Below, in pieces: positions 36,472 through 44,109 of a DNA stretch of 50,336 nt. How positions within the stretch are numbered: position 1 is the stretch's first letter; every line of letters starts with the position of its first letter. The translations under genes were made by a program, and so were the position numbers. Source of the stretch: Paludibacteraceae bacterium (GTDB lineage Bacteria; Bacteroidota; Bacteroidia; Bacteroidales; Paludibacteraceae); NCBI GenBank assembly GCA_024401515.1, contig JAKSKY010000005.1, positions 1 through 50,336 on the forward strand. Direction: 5' to 3'. Under the pieces are notes generated by a model. That model was not told where the DNA came from, ran no database searches, and saw only the letters and a program-made list of their open reading frames with translations.

Positions 36472-37455
36472 CTACAATATTCGATCACTTTTATATTTGT
36501 TCTTTTTAGTGAACTGAGGTCTGAAGCTATAACGCAAATAGACTTCATGACTTCCCCCCGATCTTATCAACTTCGATGTGGGCAAATCATAAGAATAACC
36601 TAACCGGAGTCCACTTATCACATCCATTCCAAGAATGAATACGAAAGCGTCCCCGAAACGATATGAAATTCCGCCTCTCACTCTTTTATTATATTCTAAT
36701 AAACCCGAAACTTCCGCTTGCCAAGATATGAAATCTGTCTTTAGCATAGCAGACGGTGTCAAAGTTACTAACGGATTTGAAGTCGAAAAATTGTATCCAC
36801 CTGTCAAATAAAATTGTCTAGGTATATACAACATATACGATTCACTTCCTAGATCTATCGTTCCCGAGTTCAAATGCAGGGCTGATAAACCGATGTAATA
36901 TTTGTCTCCAGTATATAAACAACCGAAAGAAACATCAAATAACACATCACTATATCCTTCCGCCGTGAAACTCGAGATAAAAGGATCATTCTCCTTGTGG
37001 AAGTCATCACCACTCATCATCTTGCCTTCATCTCCGCCTGTGTACTCAACATTATCCTTATCGAAAGTGTGGTCAATAAAACCAACACCCAATCCAAGGC
37101 TCAACCTTCCACCCCATAGCTTCGTTTTATACGAATACTGTAAAAGAACGCTTTGGTTTTTAAACAAACCTATCTCGTCACTTGAAAAGACTAATCCAGC
37201 GCCATGTTTCGTCTCCCCCGTCTTAAAAGGCGCGTTAAAGGAGCAAAAAACATTTTGCGGTCCACCACCGAATCCTACCCACTGTCTTCTAAAGACACCG
37301 AAAACACTCATCATCTCATCCTCCGCTACCGCAGCCGGATTCGTGGTTGTTGGCAACTCCATGTACTGACTGAACTGGGACTGCATCTGCGCCACTGTGT
37401 TCAATATTGAAATAGTCAGAAAAAAAACGATCGATATTAAATGCTTTTTTCTCAT
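36472..37455 (-). CDS. porP: PorP/SprF-family type IX secretion system outer-membrane protein
   Basis: 327 residues with a signal peptide (1-22, ends VAQ). Family opening QSQFSQYMELPTTTNPAA, then alternating amphipathic strands of a beta barrel (GAGLVFSSDEIG, YYIGLSALHLNSG, PRQFYLTGGYNF, GLRLGYSYDLPTSKL, HEVYLRYSF) ending before a short basic tail. PorP-type proteins help insert or anchor T9SS cargo and associate with the GldK/N ring. First gene of the porP-gldK-gldL-gldM-gldN unit, in the same order as in Porphyromonas. I found no perfect TAnnTTTG in the 151-base gap upstream. Confidence 0.92.
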   Translation of the reverse strand: MRKKHLISIVFFLTISILNTVAQMQSQFSQYMELPTTTNPAAVAEDEMMSVFGVFRRQWVGFGGGPQNVFCSFNAPFKTGETKHGAGLVFSSDEIGLFKNQSVLLQYSYKTKLWGGRLSLGLGVGFIDHTFDKDNVEYTGGDEGKMMSGDDFHKENDPFISSFTAEGYSDVLFDVSFGCLYTGDKYYIGLSALHLNSGTIDLGSESYMLYIPRQFYLTGGYNFSTSNPLVTLTPSAMLKTDFISWQAEVSGLLEYNKRVRGGISYRFGDAFVFILGMDVISGLRLGYSYDLPTSKLIRSGGSHEVYLRYSFRPQFTKKNKYKSDRIL

Positions 37456-37606
37456 ATTTCAACCACCAGTCTGAAGAAAATCGACAACAATATTACTTCT
37501 TTTTACATTAATTCACAAATAAATATTCCCATTTTTTCAGTGTCAGCGGGCACCTCAAAATACATATCATTTAATTTCAGTGAATTAGTGTTTTATTTTT
37601 TTTCTT

Positions 37607-37828
37607 TTAATACTCCTCCTCGTTAAAGAGAAAATCCTCTTTACTAGGATAATCGGGCCAAATGTCCTCGATGCTTTCATATATCTCTCCCTCGTCTTCC
37701 ATCTCTTGCAAGTTCTCAAGGACTTCGAGAGGAGCACCTGAACGTACCGCGAAATCTACCAACTCATCTTTAGTTGCCGGCCATGGCGCATCTTCCAACT
37801 TGGATGCCAATTCTAATGTCCAATACAT
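37607..37828 (-). CDS. DUF2795 domain-containing small acidic protein
   Basis: 73 residues. MYWTLELASKLEDAPWPATKDELVDFAVRSGAPLEVLENLQ matches the DUF2795 family, widespread in Bacteroidota; function unknown. The second half is strongly acidic (DEGEIYESIEDIWPDYPSKEDFLFNEEEY). No signal peptide or membrane segment, so cytoplasmic. It has its own consensus promoter overlapped by a small palindrome at the likely transcription start, so its expression may be controlled. It lies upstream of porP by about 150 bases. Confidence 0.88.
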   Translation of the reverse strand: MYWTLELASKLEDAPWPATKDELVDFAVRSGAPLEVLENLQEMEDEGEIYESIEDIWPDYPSKEDFLFNEEEY

Positions 37829-37852
37829 AACGAAAAAGAATTAATAGTTTTG

Positions 37853-37899
37853 CCTCATATTGAGGTGTGCAAAAATATACCTTTTTTCATTACGAACAA
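37853..37899 (-). promoter_or_regulatory. Promoter of the DUF2795 gene with palindrome at the start site
   Basis: Minus-strand TTG (37897-37899), 19-base spacer, TATTTTTG (37870-37877): an exact TTG-N19-TAnnTTTG. Four bases downstream is the perfect 5-base palindrome cctca-tat-tgagg (37853-37865), placed over the expected +1, a possible operator. Confidence 0.7.
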
Positions 37900-37957
37900 C
37901 CATTTGAGCAAAAAAAATTCATTCCCAACATTACAATCTGTCACAAAACATGCTCAA

Positions 37958-38734
37958 TTAAAGATGAAAATCGGGGAAATGTCTTACAAAATAATCTTCT
38001 TTCTGCAATTTTCTATCAAAAAATGCGATGCCAAGATGGAAAAGATCCACCGTAACGCGCACTTGGGACATGGATTTAAGACGATTCCATGCCTCCGTCT
38101 TTGTTTCATCTTCATATATATTGTCCACCACAAACACCGACTTGTCACCGGCTTTTGGCAAACAAATAGAGAGCCTTTCATCAAGTTCCGCTCCTGAATG
38201 ACAATCATTCACGTACAAGAAATCGAGGCTTTCCAGTTTCTCTACCAAAGTCTTCAACGGCTCCTCCGGAGAGGATGGAATCACTTGTATATTCGAGAAA
38301 CCGCCTTGTTTCATAAATTGCGTCGCATAATTCACGACACTTCGCTCCTTCTCAAAAGTAGTCACCGACAATCTCGTATCAGGAGCGGCAAGATACATCG
38401 TCGAAATGGCCAAACCCATTTTCGTCTCCACCACATGGGATGGTTTGTATTTATTCACCAGACGGAAGAGCAATTGACCCTTGGATGGTTTCAGGGAAGT
38501 GTTCTTAGACAACGTGGAGACGCTCGCCTCCCCACCCGTCAAGGGCAAACTTTGTTTGGAATTCTGGTGGAATCCGCGGATCTTTTCGACAAGACTATAT
38601 TTATAATAAGGTAACTCCTCGCGTATCACATTGGTGACCAAATCGAACGCGAAGGGAGAATGCACCCCGTAGCCGCGCCAATGGCGGGAGCAGAGCAGGT
38701 ACCTTAAATAATGCTTAATATAGTGGAATGTCAT
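37958..38734 (-). CDS. SAM-dependent methyltransferase-like protein with weakened cofactor motif
   Basis: 258 residues. The N-terminus RHWRGYGVHSPFAFDLVTNVI is a hallmark of a Bacteroidota family of class I methyltransferase-fold proteins. The fold's motif I is VVETKMGLAISTMYLA (about 94-109), which lacks the usual E-x-G-x-x-x-G pattern, and the motif with the second acidic residue reads LDFLYVNDCHSG. Cofactor binding may therefore be altered. The C-terminus DLFHLGIAFFDRKLQKEDYFVR is also typical of the family. The substrate is unknown. It lies between efp (with a strong terminator between them) and the DUF2795 gene; no promoter is obvious. Confidence 0.7.
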   Translation of the reverse strand: MTFHYIKHYLRYLLCSRHWRGYGVHSPFAFDLVTNVIREELPYYKYSLVEKIRGFHQNSKQSLPLTGGEASVSTLSKNTSLKPSKGQLLFRLVNKYKPSHVVETKMGLAISTMYLAAPDTRLSVTTFEKERSVVNYATQFMKQGGFSNIQVIPSSPEEPLKTLVEKLESLDFLYVNDCHSGAELDERLSICLPKAGDKSVFVVDNIYEDETKTEAWNRLKSMSQVRVTVDLFHLGIAFFDRKLQKEDYFVRHFPDFHL

Positions 38735-38751
38735 ACGCGGAAATAAAAAGA

Positions 38752-38773
38752 GATGGGGACCGAAGTCCCCATC
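38752..38773 (-). terminator. Terminator of efp
   Basis: Perfect nine-base-pair stem gatggggac/gtccccatc closed on the minus strand by a TTCG tetraloop, followed by CTCTTTTTA. It lies 21 bases after the efp stop. Confidence 0.92.
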
Positions 38774-38794
38774 CCCCTATTCTAGCAATAGAAA

Positions 38795-39361
38795 TTAAGC
38801 CTTAACACGCTCGATGTATGAGCCATCGCGGGTATCAACCAAGATAGTCTCACCCTCGTTGATGAACAATGGAACACGAACGGTAGCGCCAGTCTCAACT
38901 GTAGCTGGCTTCAAAGTGTTAGTAGCAGTATCGCCCTTCAAACCTGGCTCAGTGTAAGTAATCTTCAAAGGAGTCTTAACTGGCATCTCAGCGAAAAGAA
39001 CTGACTCGGAAGATGCGTCGAACACAACCTCAACAACATCACCCTCTTTCATGAAGTCAACACCAGTGATTAACTCGTGACCGATAGGAATTTGCTCGAA
39101 AGTCTCTTGGTTCATGAAGATATAATCCTCACCCTCCTTGTACAAGAATTGGTGCTCGCGACGCTCAACACGAACGTCCTCCAACTTCTCACCAATGTTG
39201 AAACGCTTCTCGACAACGAGACCGTTAACAACGTTTTTCAACTTAGTACGCATGAAGGTATTACCCTTACCTGGCTTAACGTGAAGGAACTCAATACAGA
39301 AGTATAGCTTTCCATCCATACGGATACAAGTTCCGTTCTTGATGTCTTGTGAATTAATCAT
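38795..39361 (-). CDS. efp: Translation elongation factor P
   Basis: 188 residues, the standard length. Relieves ribosome stalling at consecutive prolines. The KOW-like N-terminal domain starts with [17 protein letters not shown]; the loop residue that reaches the peptidyl-transferase centre is Lys32 in VKPGKGNTF, the lysine type of EF-P. The OB domains II and III follow, ending [17 protein letters not shown]. An in-frame ATG at 39466 would add 35 hydrophobic residues that no EF-P has and that overlap the promoter, so I chose ATG 39361. Divergent from tyrS. Confidence 0.97.
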   Translation of the reverse strand: MINSQDIKNGTCIRMDGKLYFCIEFLHVKPGKGNTFMRTKLKNVVNGLVVEKRFNIGEKLEDVRVERREHQFLYKEGEDYIFMNQETFEQIPIGHELITGVDFMKEGDVVEVVFDASSESVLFAEMPVKTPLKITYTEPGLKGDTATNTLKPATVETGATVRVPLFINEGETILVDTRDGSYIERVKA

Positions 39362-39400
39362 ATTGTTACTAAAATAATGAATATTCAAATTAAGTTGGCA

Positions 39401-39431
39401 CAAAAGTAGTGTAAATCCGCAAAATACGCAA
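39401..39431 (-). promoter_or_regulatory. Promoter of efp
   Basis: Minus-strand TTG (39429-39431), 20-base spacer, TACTTTTG (39401-39408). Its position also supports the shorter efp start at 39361. Confidence 0.8.
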
Positions 39432-39481
39432 TAAAAGATGACAAAAAGAGACAAAGTAGTTTTCATAGGAAAAAGAATTAC

Positions 39482-39489
39482 TAACTTTG
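39482..39489 (+). promoter_or_regulatory. -7 element of the tyrS promoter
   Basis: Plus-strand TAACTTTG matches TAnnTTTG, 45 bases before the tyrS ATG. The -33 position reads TTT, not TTG. Confidence 0.6.
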
Positions 39490-39534
39490 TAGTCGTAAAA
39501 TTACGTATTTAATATAACTATAGAATATACTAAA

Positions 39535-40830
39535 ATGAATTTTGTAGAGGAACTCAGATGGCGCGGCATGATTCAAGACATGACGCCAGGAACAGAAGAG
39601 CAATTGCAGAAAGAGATGACAGCGGCCTACTTAGGCATCGACCCTACCGCTGATTCACTACATATCGGACACTTGGTAGGTGTGATGATGTTGCGTCACT
39701 TCCAACGCAGCGGCCACAAACCTATCGCTTTGATCGGTGGCGCCACAGGTATGATCGGCGACCCTTCAGGCAAATCACAGGAACGCGTCTTGATCGACGA
39801 GGAGAAACTTCGTCACAACCAAGAGTGCATCAAGAAGCAATTGGAGAAGTTCTTGGACTTCAACAGCAACGCGGAGAACGCAGCCGAGTTGGTAAACAAC
39901 TACGACTGGATGAAGAATTTCACCTTCCTTGATTTCATCAGAAACGTCGGAAAGCTCATCACAGTCAACTACATGATGTCCAAGGATTCCGTAAAGCGTC
40001 GTATCTCAGGAGAGAATGGTGCGGACGGTATGTCATTCACCGAGTTCTCCTACCAATTGCTACAAGGTTACGACTTCGTTCATTTGAACAGCACAAAGAA
40101 CTGCAAGCTTCAATTGGGCGGTGCGGATCAATGGGGTAACATCACCACCGGTACTGAAATGATCCGCAAAGTGACAGGCAACGAGGCATTCGCCCTCACC
40201 TGCCCGCTCATCACCAAGGCCGACGGAAAGAAGTTCGGAAAGACTGAGTCTGGAAACGTATGGTTGGACAAGAGATACACCTCTCCTTACAAGTTCTATC
40301 AATTCTGGTTGAACGTATCAGACGAGGACGCGGAGAAGTACATCAAGATTTTCACCAGTCTTCCAAAGGATGAGATCGAGGCCCTCATCGAAGAACAAAA
40401 GGCCGCTCCACACTTGCGTCCGCTTCAAAAGAAGTTGGCTCAAGAGATTACCGTCATGGTCCACTCTCAAGAGGATTACGACGCAGCAGTGGAGGCTTCC
40501 AACATCCTATTCGGCAACGCCACTTCAGACTCATTGAAGAAGTTGGACGAAGAGACCCTTCTTAGCGTATTCGAGGGAGTTCCTCAATACGAAGTTTCCC
40601 TTGAGGAGATCAAGCAAGGTGTCAAAATCGCCGAGCTTTTCACCGACAAGACCAATATGTTCCCTTCAAAAGGAGAGTTGAGAAAGTTGGTTCAAGGCGG
40701 TGGCGTATCTGTGAACAAAGAAAAGTTGGCAGAGTACGAGACTACATTAAATGCATCTAACCTTTTGAACGACAAATACATACTCGTACAAAAAGGCAAA
40801 AAGAACTACTTCTTGATTATCGCCAAGTAA
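39535..40830 (+). CDS. tyrS: Tyrosyl-tRNA synthetase
   Basis: 431 residues, class Ic synthetase. Charges tRNA-Tyr. The HIGH motif is HIGH at 43-46 in [14 protein letters not shown]. The tyrosine-binding region includes [20 protein letters not shown] and the [12 protein letters not shown] motif, and the KMSKS-equivalent loop is KKFGKTESG near 231. A C-terminal S4 RNA-binding domain (about 365-425; [21 protein letters not shown]) contacts tRNA. Divergent from efp with 173 bases between, each with its own -7 element, and followed by the tRNA-Gln promoter. Confidence 0.98.
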   Translation: MNFVEELRWRGMIQDMTPGTEEQLQKEMTAAYLGIDPTADSLHIGHLVGVMMLRHFQRSGHKPIALIGGATGMIGDPSGKSQERVLIDEEKLRHNQECIKKQLEKFLDFNSNAENAAELVNNYDWMKNFTFLDFIRNVGKLITVNYMMSKDSVKRRISGENGADGMSFTEFSYQLLQGYDFVHLNSTKNCKLQLGGADQWGNITTGTEMIRKVTGNEAFALTCPLITKADGKKFGKTESGNVWLDKRYTSPYKFYQFWLNVSDEDAEKYIKIFTSLPKDEIEALIEEQKAAPHLRPLQKKLAQEITVMVHSQEDYDAAVEASNILFGNATSDSLKKLDEETLLSVFEGVPQYEVSLEEIKQGVKIAELFTDKTNMFPSKGELRKLVQGGGVSVNKEKLAEYETTLNASNLLNDKYILVQKGKKNYFLIIAK

Positions 40831-40859
40831 AATTTTTGAGAAAAAAGTTTCTTAAAAGT

Positions 40860-40889
40860 TTGCAGGTATAAAAATTAGTAGTACCTTTG
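40860..40889 (+). promoter_or_regulatory. Promoter of tRNA-Gln
   Basis: TTG (40860-40862), exactly 19 bases, TACCTTTG (40882-40889): a perfect Bacteroidota consensus promoter. The tRNA starts about 26 bases past the presumed +1. Confidence 0.85.
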
Positions 40890-40921
40890 CATCGCTTTCG
40901 GGAAAGAAAGCAACTGAGGAT

Positions 40922-40992
40922 TGTCTCATGGTGTAATGGTAGCACTACAGTTTTTGGTACTGTCTGTCGAGGTTCGAATCCTCGTGAGACAA
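40922..40992 (+). tRNA. tRNA-Gln (anticodon UUG)
   Basis: 71-base cloverleaf. Acceptor TGTCTCA pairs with TGAGACA, discriminator A. The anticodon stem ACAGT/ACTGT encloses loop TTTTGGT, anticodon TTG. The T arm is CGAGGTTCGAATCCTCG. CCA is not encoded. It lies at the edge of the accessory island, a common integration neighbourhood. Confidence 0.96.
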
Positions 40993-41006
40993 CAAATCCA
41001 CTAGTT

Positions 41007-41029
41007 AAGGCCCTGATTTTCAGAGCCTT
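41007..41029 (+). terminator. Terminator of tRNA-Gln
   Basis: Stem aaggc.ctga/tcag.gcctt with one mismatch and a three- to four-base loop, followed by a run of six T. Confidence 0.8.
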
Positions 41030-41046
41030 TTTTGTTTCCCCAAAAC

Positions 41047-41307
41047 ATGGCTATCTACCTCGCAACTATCATATTCAATCAAATCACACCACAACGGCAC
41101 AATGTTCCGAAGGAAGCTGACTGGATTTGGCCTGAGGATGCTTCGATCATATTGGGCTATTATGTCCCAGCTCCATTCAGGGATAGATTCAACATCCAAT
41201 ACAAGATTGCCGAGGTAGAGAAGCTATTTGCCATGGAGAAGAAGGGCAAATTGAAGATTCTAAGCCAAGACGAGGATGAATTGGTGGTGGAGATAGAGAT
41301 GGTGTAA
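41047..41307 (+). CDS. Small hypothetical protein
   Basis: 86 residues from the ATG at 41047 (a TTG five codons earlier is in frame but lies within the tRNA terminator T run). Sequence MAIYLATIIFNQITPQ..., then a stretch with WPEDASIILGYYVP and a charged C-terminal half ending in DELVVEIEMV. I do not recognise a family. Codon use is like a real gene, and it ends five bases before a strong hairpin that would terminate it. It could be a remnant, since no promoter is visible between the tRNA terminator and its start. Confidence 0.45.
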   Translation: MAIYLATIIFNQITPQRHNVPKEADWIWPEDASIILGYYVPAPFRDRFNIQYKIAEVEKLFAMEKKGKLKILSQDEDELVVEIEMV

Positions 41308-41311
41308 TGTG

Positions 41312-41347
41312 AAAATGGACAGGGGCGATTGAGCCTCTGTCCATTTT
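41312..41347. terminator. Bidirectional terminator between the small gene and the candidate small RNA
   Basis: Eleven-base-pair perfect stem aaaatggacag/ctgtccatttt with additional pairing toward a short loop, and T-rich flanks on both strands (attttatttta on plus, TTTTC on minus). It would end the plus-strand small gene and the minus-strand small RNA. Confidence 0.85.
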
Positions 41348-41430
41348 ATTTTACCGTTACAAGGAACTGATGCTCTGTATAAAACAGGCCACAATTACAA
41401 CGTCCGAAACGACGAACCCTTGCGTACGGT
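41312..41430 (-). ncRNA. Candidate small structured RNA, about 119 bases
   Basis: A perfect promoter (41436-41465) fires leftwards into a stretch with no convincing reading frame and stops at the hairpin 41312-41347. The predicted transcript starts near 41430. Its 5' ACCGT...CAAGG pairs with CCTTG..ACGGT about 70 bases later, closing a domain that holds the small hairpins CGTC-GTTTCG-GACG and CTGT-TTTAT-ACAG; the terminator forms the last stem. Promoter, fold and terminator together suggest a real RNA gene. It lacks the 4.5S signature, and the long single rod of 6S RNA is not evident. I cannot name its family. A very short peptide of about 29 residues could be read through it but starts without a good codon. 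Confidence 0.6.
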
Positions 41431-41435
41431 TTGGA

Positions 41436-41465
41436 CAAAGGTAGGAATTTATTGGGAGATTGCAA
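41436..41465 (-). promoter_or_regulatory. Promoter of the candidate small RNA
   Basis: Minus-strand TTG (41463-41465), exactly 19 bases, TACCTTTG (41436-41443). The element set is identical to that of the tRNA-Gln promoter, so strong constitutive expression is likely. Confidence 0.8.
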
Positions 41466-41467
41466 CA

Positions 41468-41770
41468 CTATTCAGTCCTTATCGGTTGACTTCTATACTC
41501 CTCCACGAAGTCATAAAAATCAGCCATAGACTCCTCCTCTTTATCATCGTCGTCCAACCAATAGAGGAAGAGGGAGATTAGAATCTGGGAAAGAACATCG
41601 TCGTATTGCTTGTAGCCTTTGATACGATAATATTCCAACCAACCTTCATATTCCTCAGAACCATTACGAGCACACCTATTTTCAATCATCCAAAACAACC
41701 GCTCATTCCTCGATATATAGGGGCAAGTTGATTCACCGTGATAGTAGCGGAAGAGAGATTTTGTAGTCAT
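41468..41770 (-). CDS. Small hypothetical protein at the 3' end of the defence island
   Basis: 100 residues: MTTKSLFRYYHGEST..., a middle part with YEGWLEYYRIKGYKQYDDVLSQILISLFLYW, then a very acidic stretch (DDDDKEEESMADFYDFVEEY). No signal peptide; the hydrophobic stretch (about 61-71) looks like a buried helix. I do not recognise a family. It follows the AbiC-like gene by 43 bases on the same strand and probably shares its transcript. It could be an accessory defence subunit or unrelated cargo. Confidence 0.6.
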   Translation of the reverse strand: MTTKSLFRYYHGESTCPYISRNERLFWMIENRCARNGSEEYEGWLEYYRIKGYKQYDDVLSQILISLFLYWLDDDDKEEESMADFYDFVEEYRSQPIRTE

Positions 41771-41813
41771 TTTTACCTTAAACTTACAATCTGGATAATT
41801 GCAACAGCCATAC

Positions 41814-42716
41814 TCATTTCAATATTTGCGAGTCATCATAAGCAGAATTACGATAAGAACCCTTTTTCTCCATTTCTCTAAATTCATACCTCAATCTATT
41901 GAAGAGTGCATATTTCTCAGACAACATTTTGAATTCTTCAAACTCATTCAGCAGATTGTTACAATACATTAACTTCAACTCCGAAACAGACAAACCATCT
42001 CTTACTATACAAGAATATTTATACCTTTTCCACCTTTCCTTATCTTCATCTGGGTCGGACAATAGGTCTGACTCATCTATATATTTGAAGATTTGATACA
42101 AATGAGTAAAATAATGCTTTATTTTAGGATAGAAATAAGCTTTATCTATTTGCATTATTTGGTTCTTATATTTTTCCCACCACACATCAGCCGCTTCAAA
42201 CCCATTTACAATTCTTGTGTTCTGAACAGCAGGATCATTAGGGTTAACCGTATATGGATCTAACGTCACTTCGGAGAAACCACTTTCAATATGTCTTAGC
42301 TGTGTAAGCATGTTAAAAATAGTACCTTCTACATGTTGTATGTTTGACGAATACAACTGGTTTGCCATACAAGTAGTTTGTGTACTCATCATTTCGGACT
42401 GTCTATCCATAACAACCTTTTGACCTTCAAGTTCTTTGGCCTGTTTCTCCATTTCTTTCTTTTGAGCTTCCAATGCCTCCGTACTATTTTTCAGTTCTTT
42501 CCTTTGCAACTCGAACTCCTTCCTTTGTAAATTCAGAGCAACAATCATACCCGCAAATGCCAGTCCCGAAAACAACGCATTTAGAGCACCAAACATATCG
42601 CCAAAAGCACCTCTATCTTCTTTTGGGATAAAACATGAAACCCCAAAGTAAAACAAGACCAATAACAGTAGCACCGCTATAATCAAAACACAGAAATTTT
42701 CTTTTAATGGTTTCAT
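41814..42716 (-). CDS. Putative phage abortive-infection protein (AbiC-like), membrane coiled-coil
   Basis: 300 residues from ATG 42716 (GTG at 42728 would overlap the upstream stop). Two transmembrane helices (about 8-30 and 42-62) are followed by a lysine/glutamate/glutamine coiled coil (64-110), then a soluble domain that starts near NIQHVEGTIFNMLTQLRHIESG. It includes YFYPKIKHYFTHLYQIFKYIDES and YSCIVRDGLSVSELKLMYCN, which fit the putative AbiC family found in lactococcal plasmids and many defence islands. Members are thought to act at the membrane and halt the infected cell, but the mechanism is not established. It is coupled to the dGTPase gene (five bases between stop and start, or overlapping if GTG is used). 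Confidence 0.8.
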   Translation of the reverse strand: MKPLKENFCVLIIAVLLLLVLFYFGVSCFIPKEDRGAFGDMFGALNALFSGLAFAGMIVALNLQRKEFELQRKELKNSTEALEAQKKEMEKQAKELEGQKVVMDRQSEMMSTQTTCMANQLYSSNIQHVEGTIFNMLTQLRHIESGFSEVTLDPYTVNPNDPAVQNTRIVNGFEAADVWWEKYKNQIMQIDKAYFYPKIKHYFTHLYQIFKYIDESDLLSDPDEDKERWKRYKYSCIVRDGLSVSELKLMYCNNLLNEFEEFKMLSEKYALFNRLRYEFREMEKKGSYRNSAYDDSQILK

Positions 42717-42721
42717 ATCAC

Positions 42722-43951
42722 TTAGCACATTAACAATTCATCAAACGATTTCACAGCATAAACATCGGTCATTCCTGCAATAAAGTCCACTACTGCCTGA
42801 ATATATTTTTTCTGATCCGATAGGTCTCCATATATCTTCTCGTTTGCAAATTTATCTTCATAATCATCAAACTCATGAACACCAGAAAAGATTTGGGCAT
42901 CAGTATATTTAGCAAGGTAGCAGATGAATTCATACACAAACTGTCGATCAATGCAATTCTTTTTCATGACAGAATCTATTGTATTTTCCTTGTCATACAA
43001 ATTGGACAAGCAATCAAATATATGGTTCAATATTAGAGCTGAATAGTCTTTATATGGATTTAATCTTGGATTTGAATAAATATTGTCATAGTTGAACTTT
43101 TTTATGGTATTTAGATGTTCAGACATTTGGGAGCTTAGATTCAAACCTGTTTCGGGAGTGCTATTATTACAGAGATCAATAATCAAATCATGCATAATAA
43201 CTGTTGTGTTAACAGCTGACTTATTATTTATCTTCGCCAAATTTTCCAACTCCTGAATTTTCTCCTTATCGAAATATCCTAATGATTTGGCATCTTCAAT
43301 GTCTCTTCCAAGATATGCTATTTTATCCGCCAACTTCACAACACATCCTTCCCATGTACAAGCTTCATATTTCCCTTTTTTATCGAAATGGGACAAATCT
43401 ATCAAATCCGCTCTAGGTCTAATAGAATTATTATCCAATTCACCGCAGTGAGAAATTATACCATCTCGTACAGCATAGGTTAAACTCATATTTCGCCAAA
43501 TGCCATCTGGGCCCGCTAAAAGTTCAACCTTATCCACAAAATACAGGCCGTTTTGTTCATGCCAAAAATCTTTCCCTAGATATTTTCGAGTCAATTCACC
43601 AATGACGGATTCTCCTTGATGGCCAAACGGAGCATGTCCTAAATCATGAGCAATAGCGATGGCTCTTGTTAATTCAGTATTCAGGCCTAATGTTTGAGCA
43701 ATCGTATGAGCCACAGACGCAACATGCTCAACATGCTCCATCCTAGTACAGATATGATCGTTCTCTGCTCCATTGAAAAACACCTGTGTTTTATGCTTCA
43801 ATCTACGATAAGCATAAGAATGAAGGATTCGAGTATAATCCCTACTGAATTCATTTCTTACATCGTCATTCCGACGATACAACTCGCCTAATCTCTTCAC
43901 AAGATCTGAATTGTTTTCTAATGCTTTAACACCTGAAAATAAATCTGCCAT
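42722..43951 (-). CDS. HD-domain deoxyguanosinetriphosphate triphosphohydrolase-like protein
   Basis: 409 residues from ATG 43951 (an upstream TTG would add six). The family cleaves dGTP or other dNTPs to the nucleoside plus triphosphate. HD metal ligands are visible: His73 in TRMEHVEHV, His102-Asp103 in AIAHDLGHAPFGHQGE, and Asp209 in KLADKIAYLGRDIED. The N-terminal DYTRILHSYAYRRLKHKTQVF is also diagnostic. Some bacterial dGTPases are known to protect against phage by depleting dNTPs, and the location between a restriction system and an AbiC-like gene suggests that role. About 160 bases separate it from the McrC-like gene; no clear promoter was found there. Confidence 0.9.
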   Translation of the reverse strand: MADLFSGVKALENNSDLVKRLGELYRRNDDVRNEFSRDYTRILHSYAYRRLKHKTQVFFNGAENDHICTRMEHVEHVASVAHTIAQTLGLNTELTRAIAIAHDLGHAPFGHQGESVIGELTRKYLGKDFWHEQNGLYFVDKVELLAGPDGIWRNMSLTYAVRDGIISHCGELDNNSIRPRADLIDLSHFDKKGKYEACTWEGCVVKLADKIAYLGRDIEDAKSLGYFDKEKIQELENLAKINNKSAVNTTVIMHDLIIDLCNNSTPETGLNLSSQMSEHLNTIKKFNYDNIYSNPRLNPYKDYSALILNHIFDCLSNLYDKENTIDSVMKKNCIDRQFVYEFICYLAKYTDAQIFSGVHEFDDYEDKFANEKIYGDLSDQKKYIQAVVDFIAGMTDVYAVKSFDELLMC

Positions 43952-44109
43952 AAAGTAAAAATTTTCCAATATGGTACAAACCTCATACCAACCCCGAAAA
44001 TGGCAGACTTTTTATAACAAAACATTATTTATACGACAAAATGGCAATAATAAATTGAATATTATGACACTACTTCATGTCATTAACCTTTCTCTCCATC
44101 ATGAAATCC

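Noticed and set aside
39362..39466. N-terminal extension of efp by 35 residues
   Set aside because: EF-P proteins begin at the downstream ATG and the perfect promoter at 39401-39431 lies inside the extension.
40887..41120. 77-codon plus-strand frame
   Set aside because: It runs across tRNA-Gln and its terminator.
41312..41430. Identification of the candidate small RNA as 4.5S (SRP) or 6S RNA
   Set aside because: No GGAAGGAAGCAGC-like SRP core and no long rod with a central bubble; length and fold do not fit either.
42717..42728. GTG start four codons upstream of the AbiC-like ATG
   Set aside because: Possible and would overlap the dGTPase stop, but ATG at 42716 is the more common choice and the extra residues add no feature; kept as an alternative only.
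44064..44083. Short inverted repeat atgaca/tgtcat between the dGTPase and McrC-like genes
   Set aside because: Six-base arms, AT-rich, no T run; too weak to call a terminator or operator.
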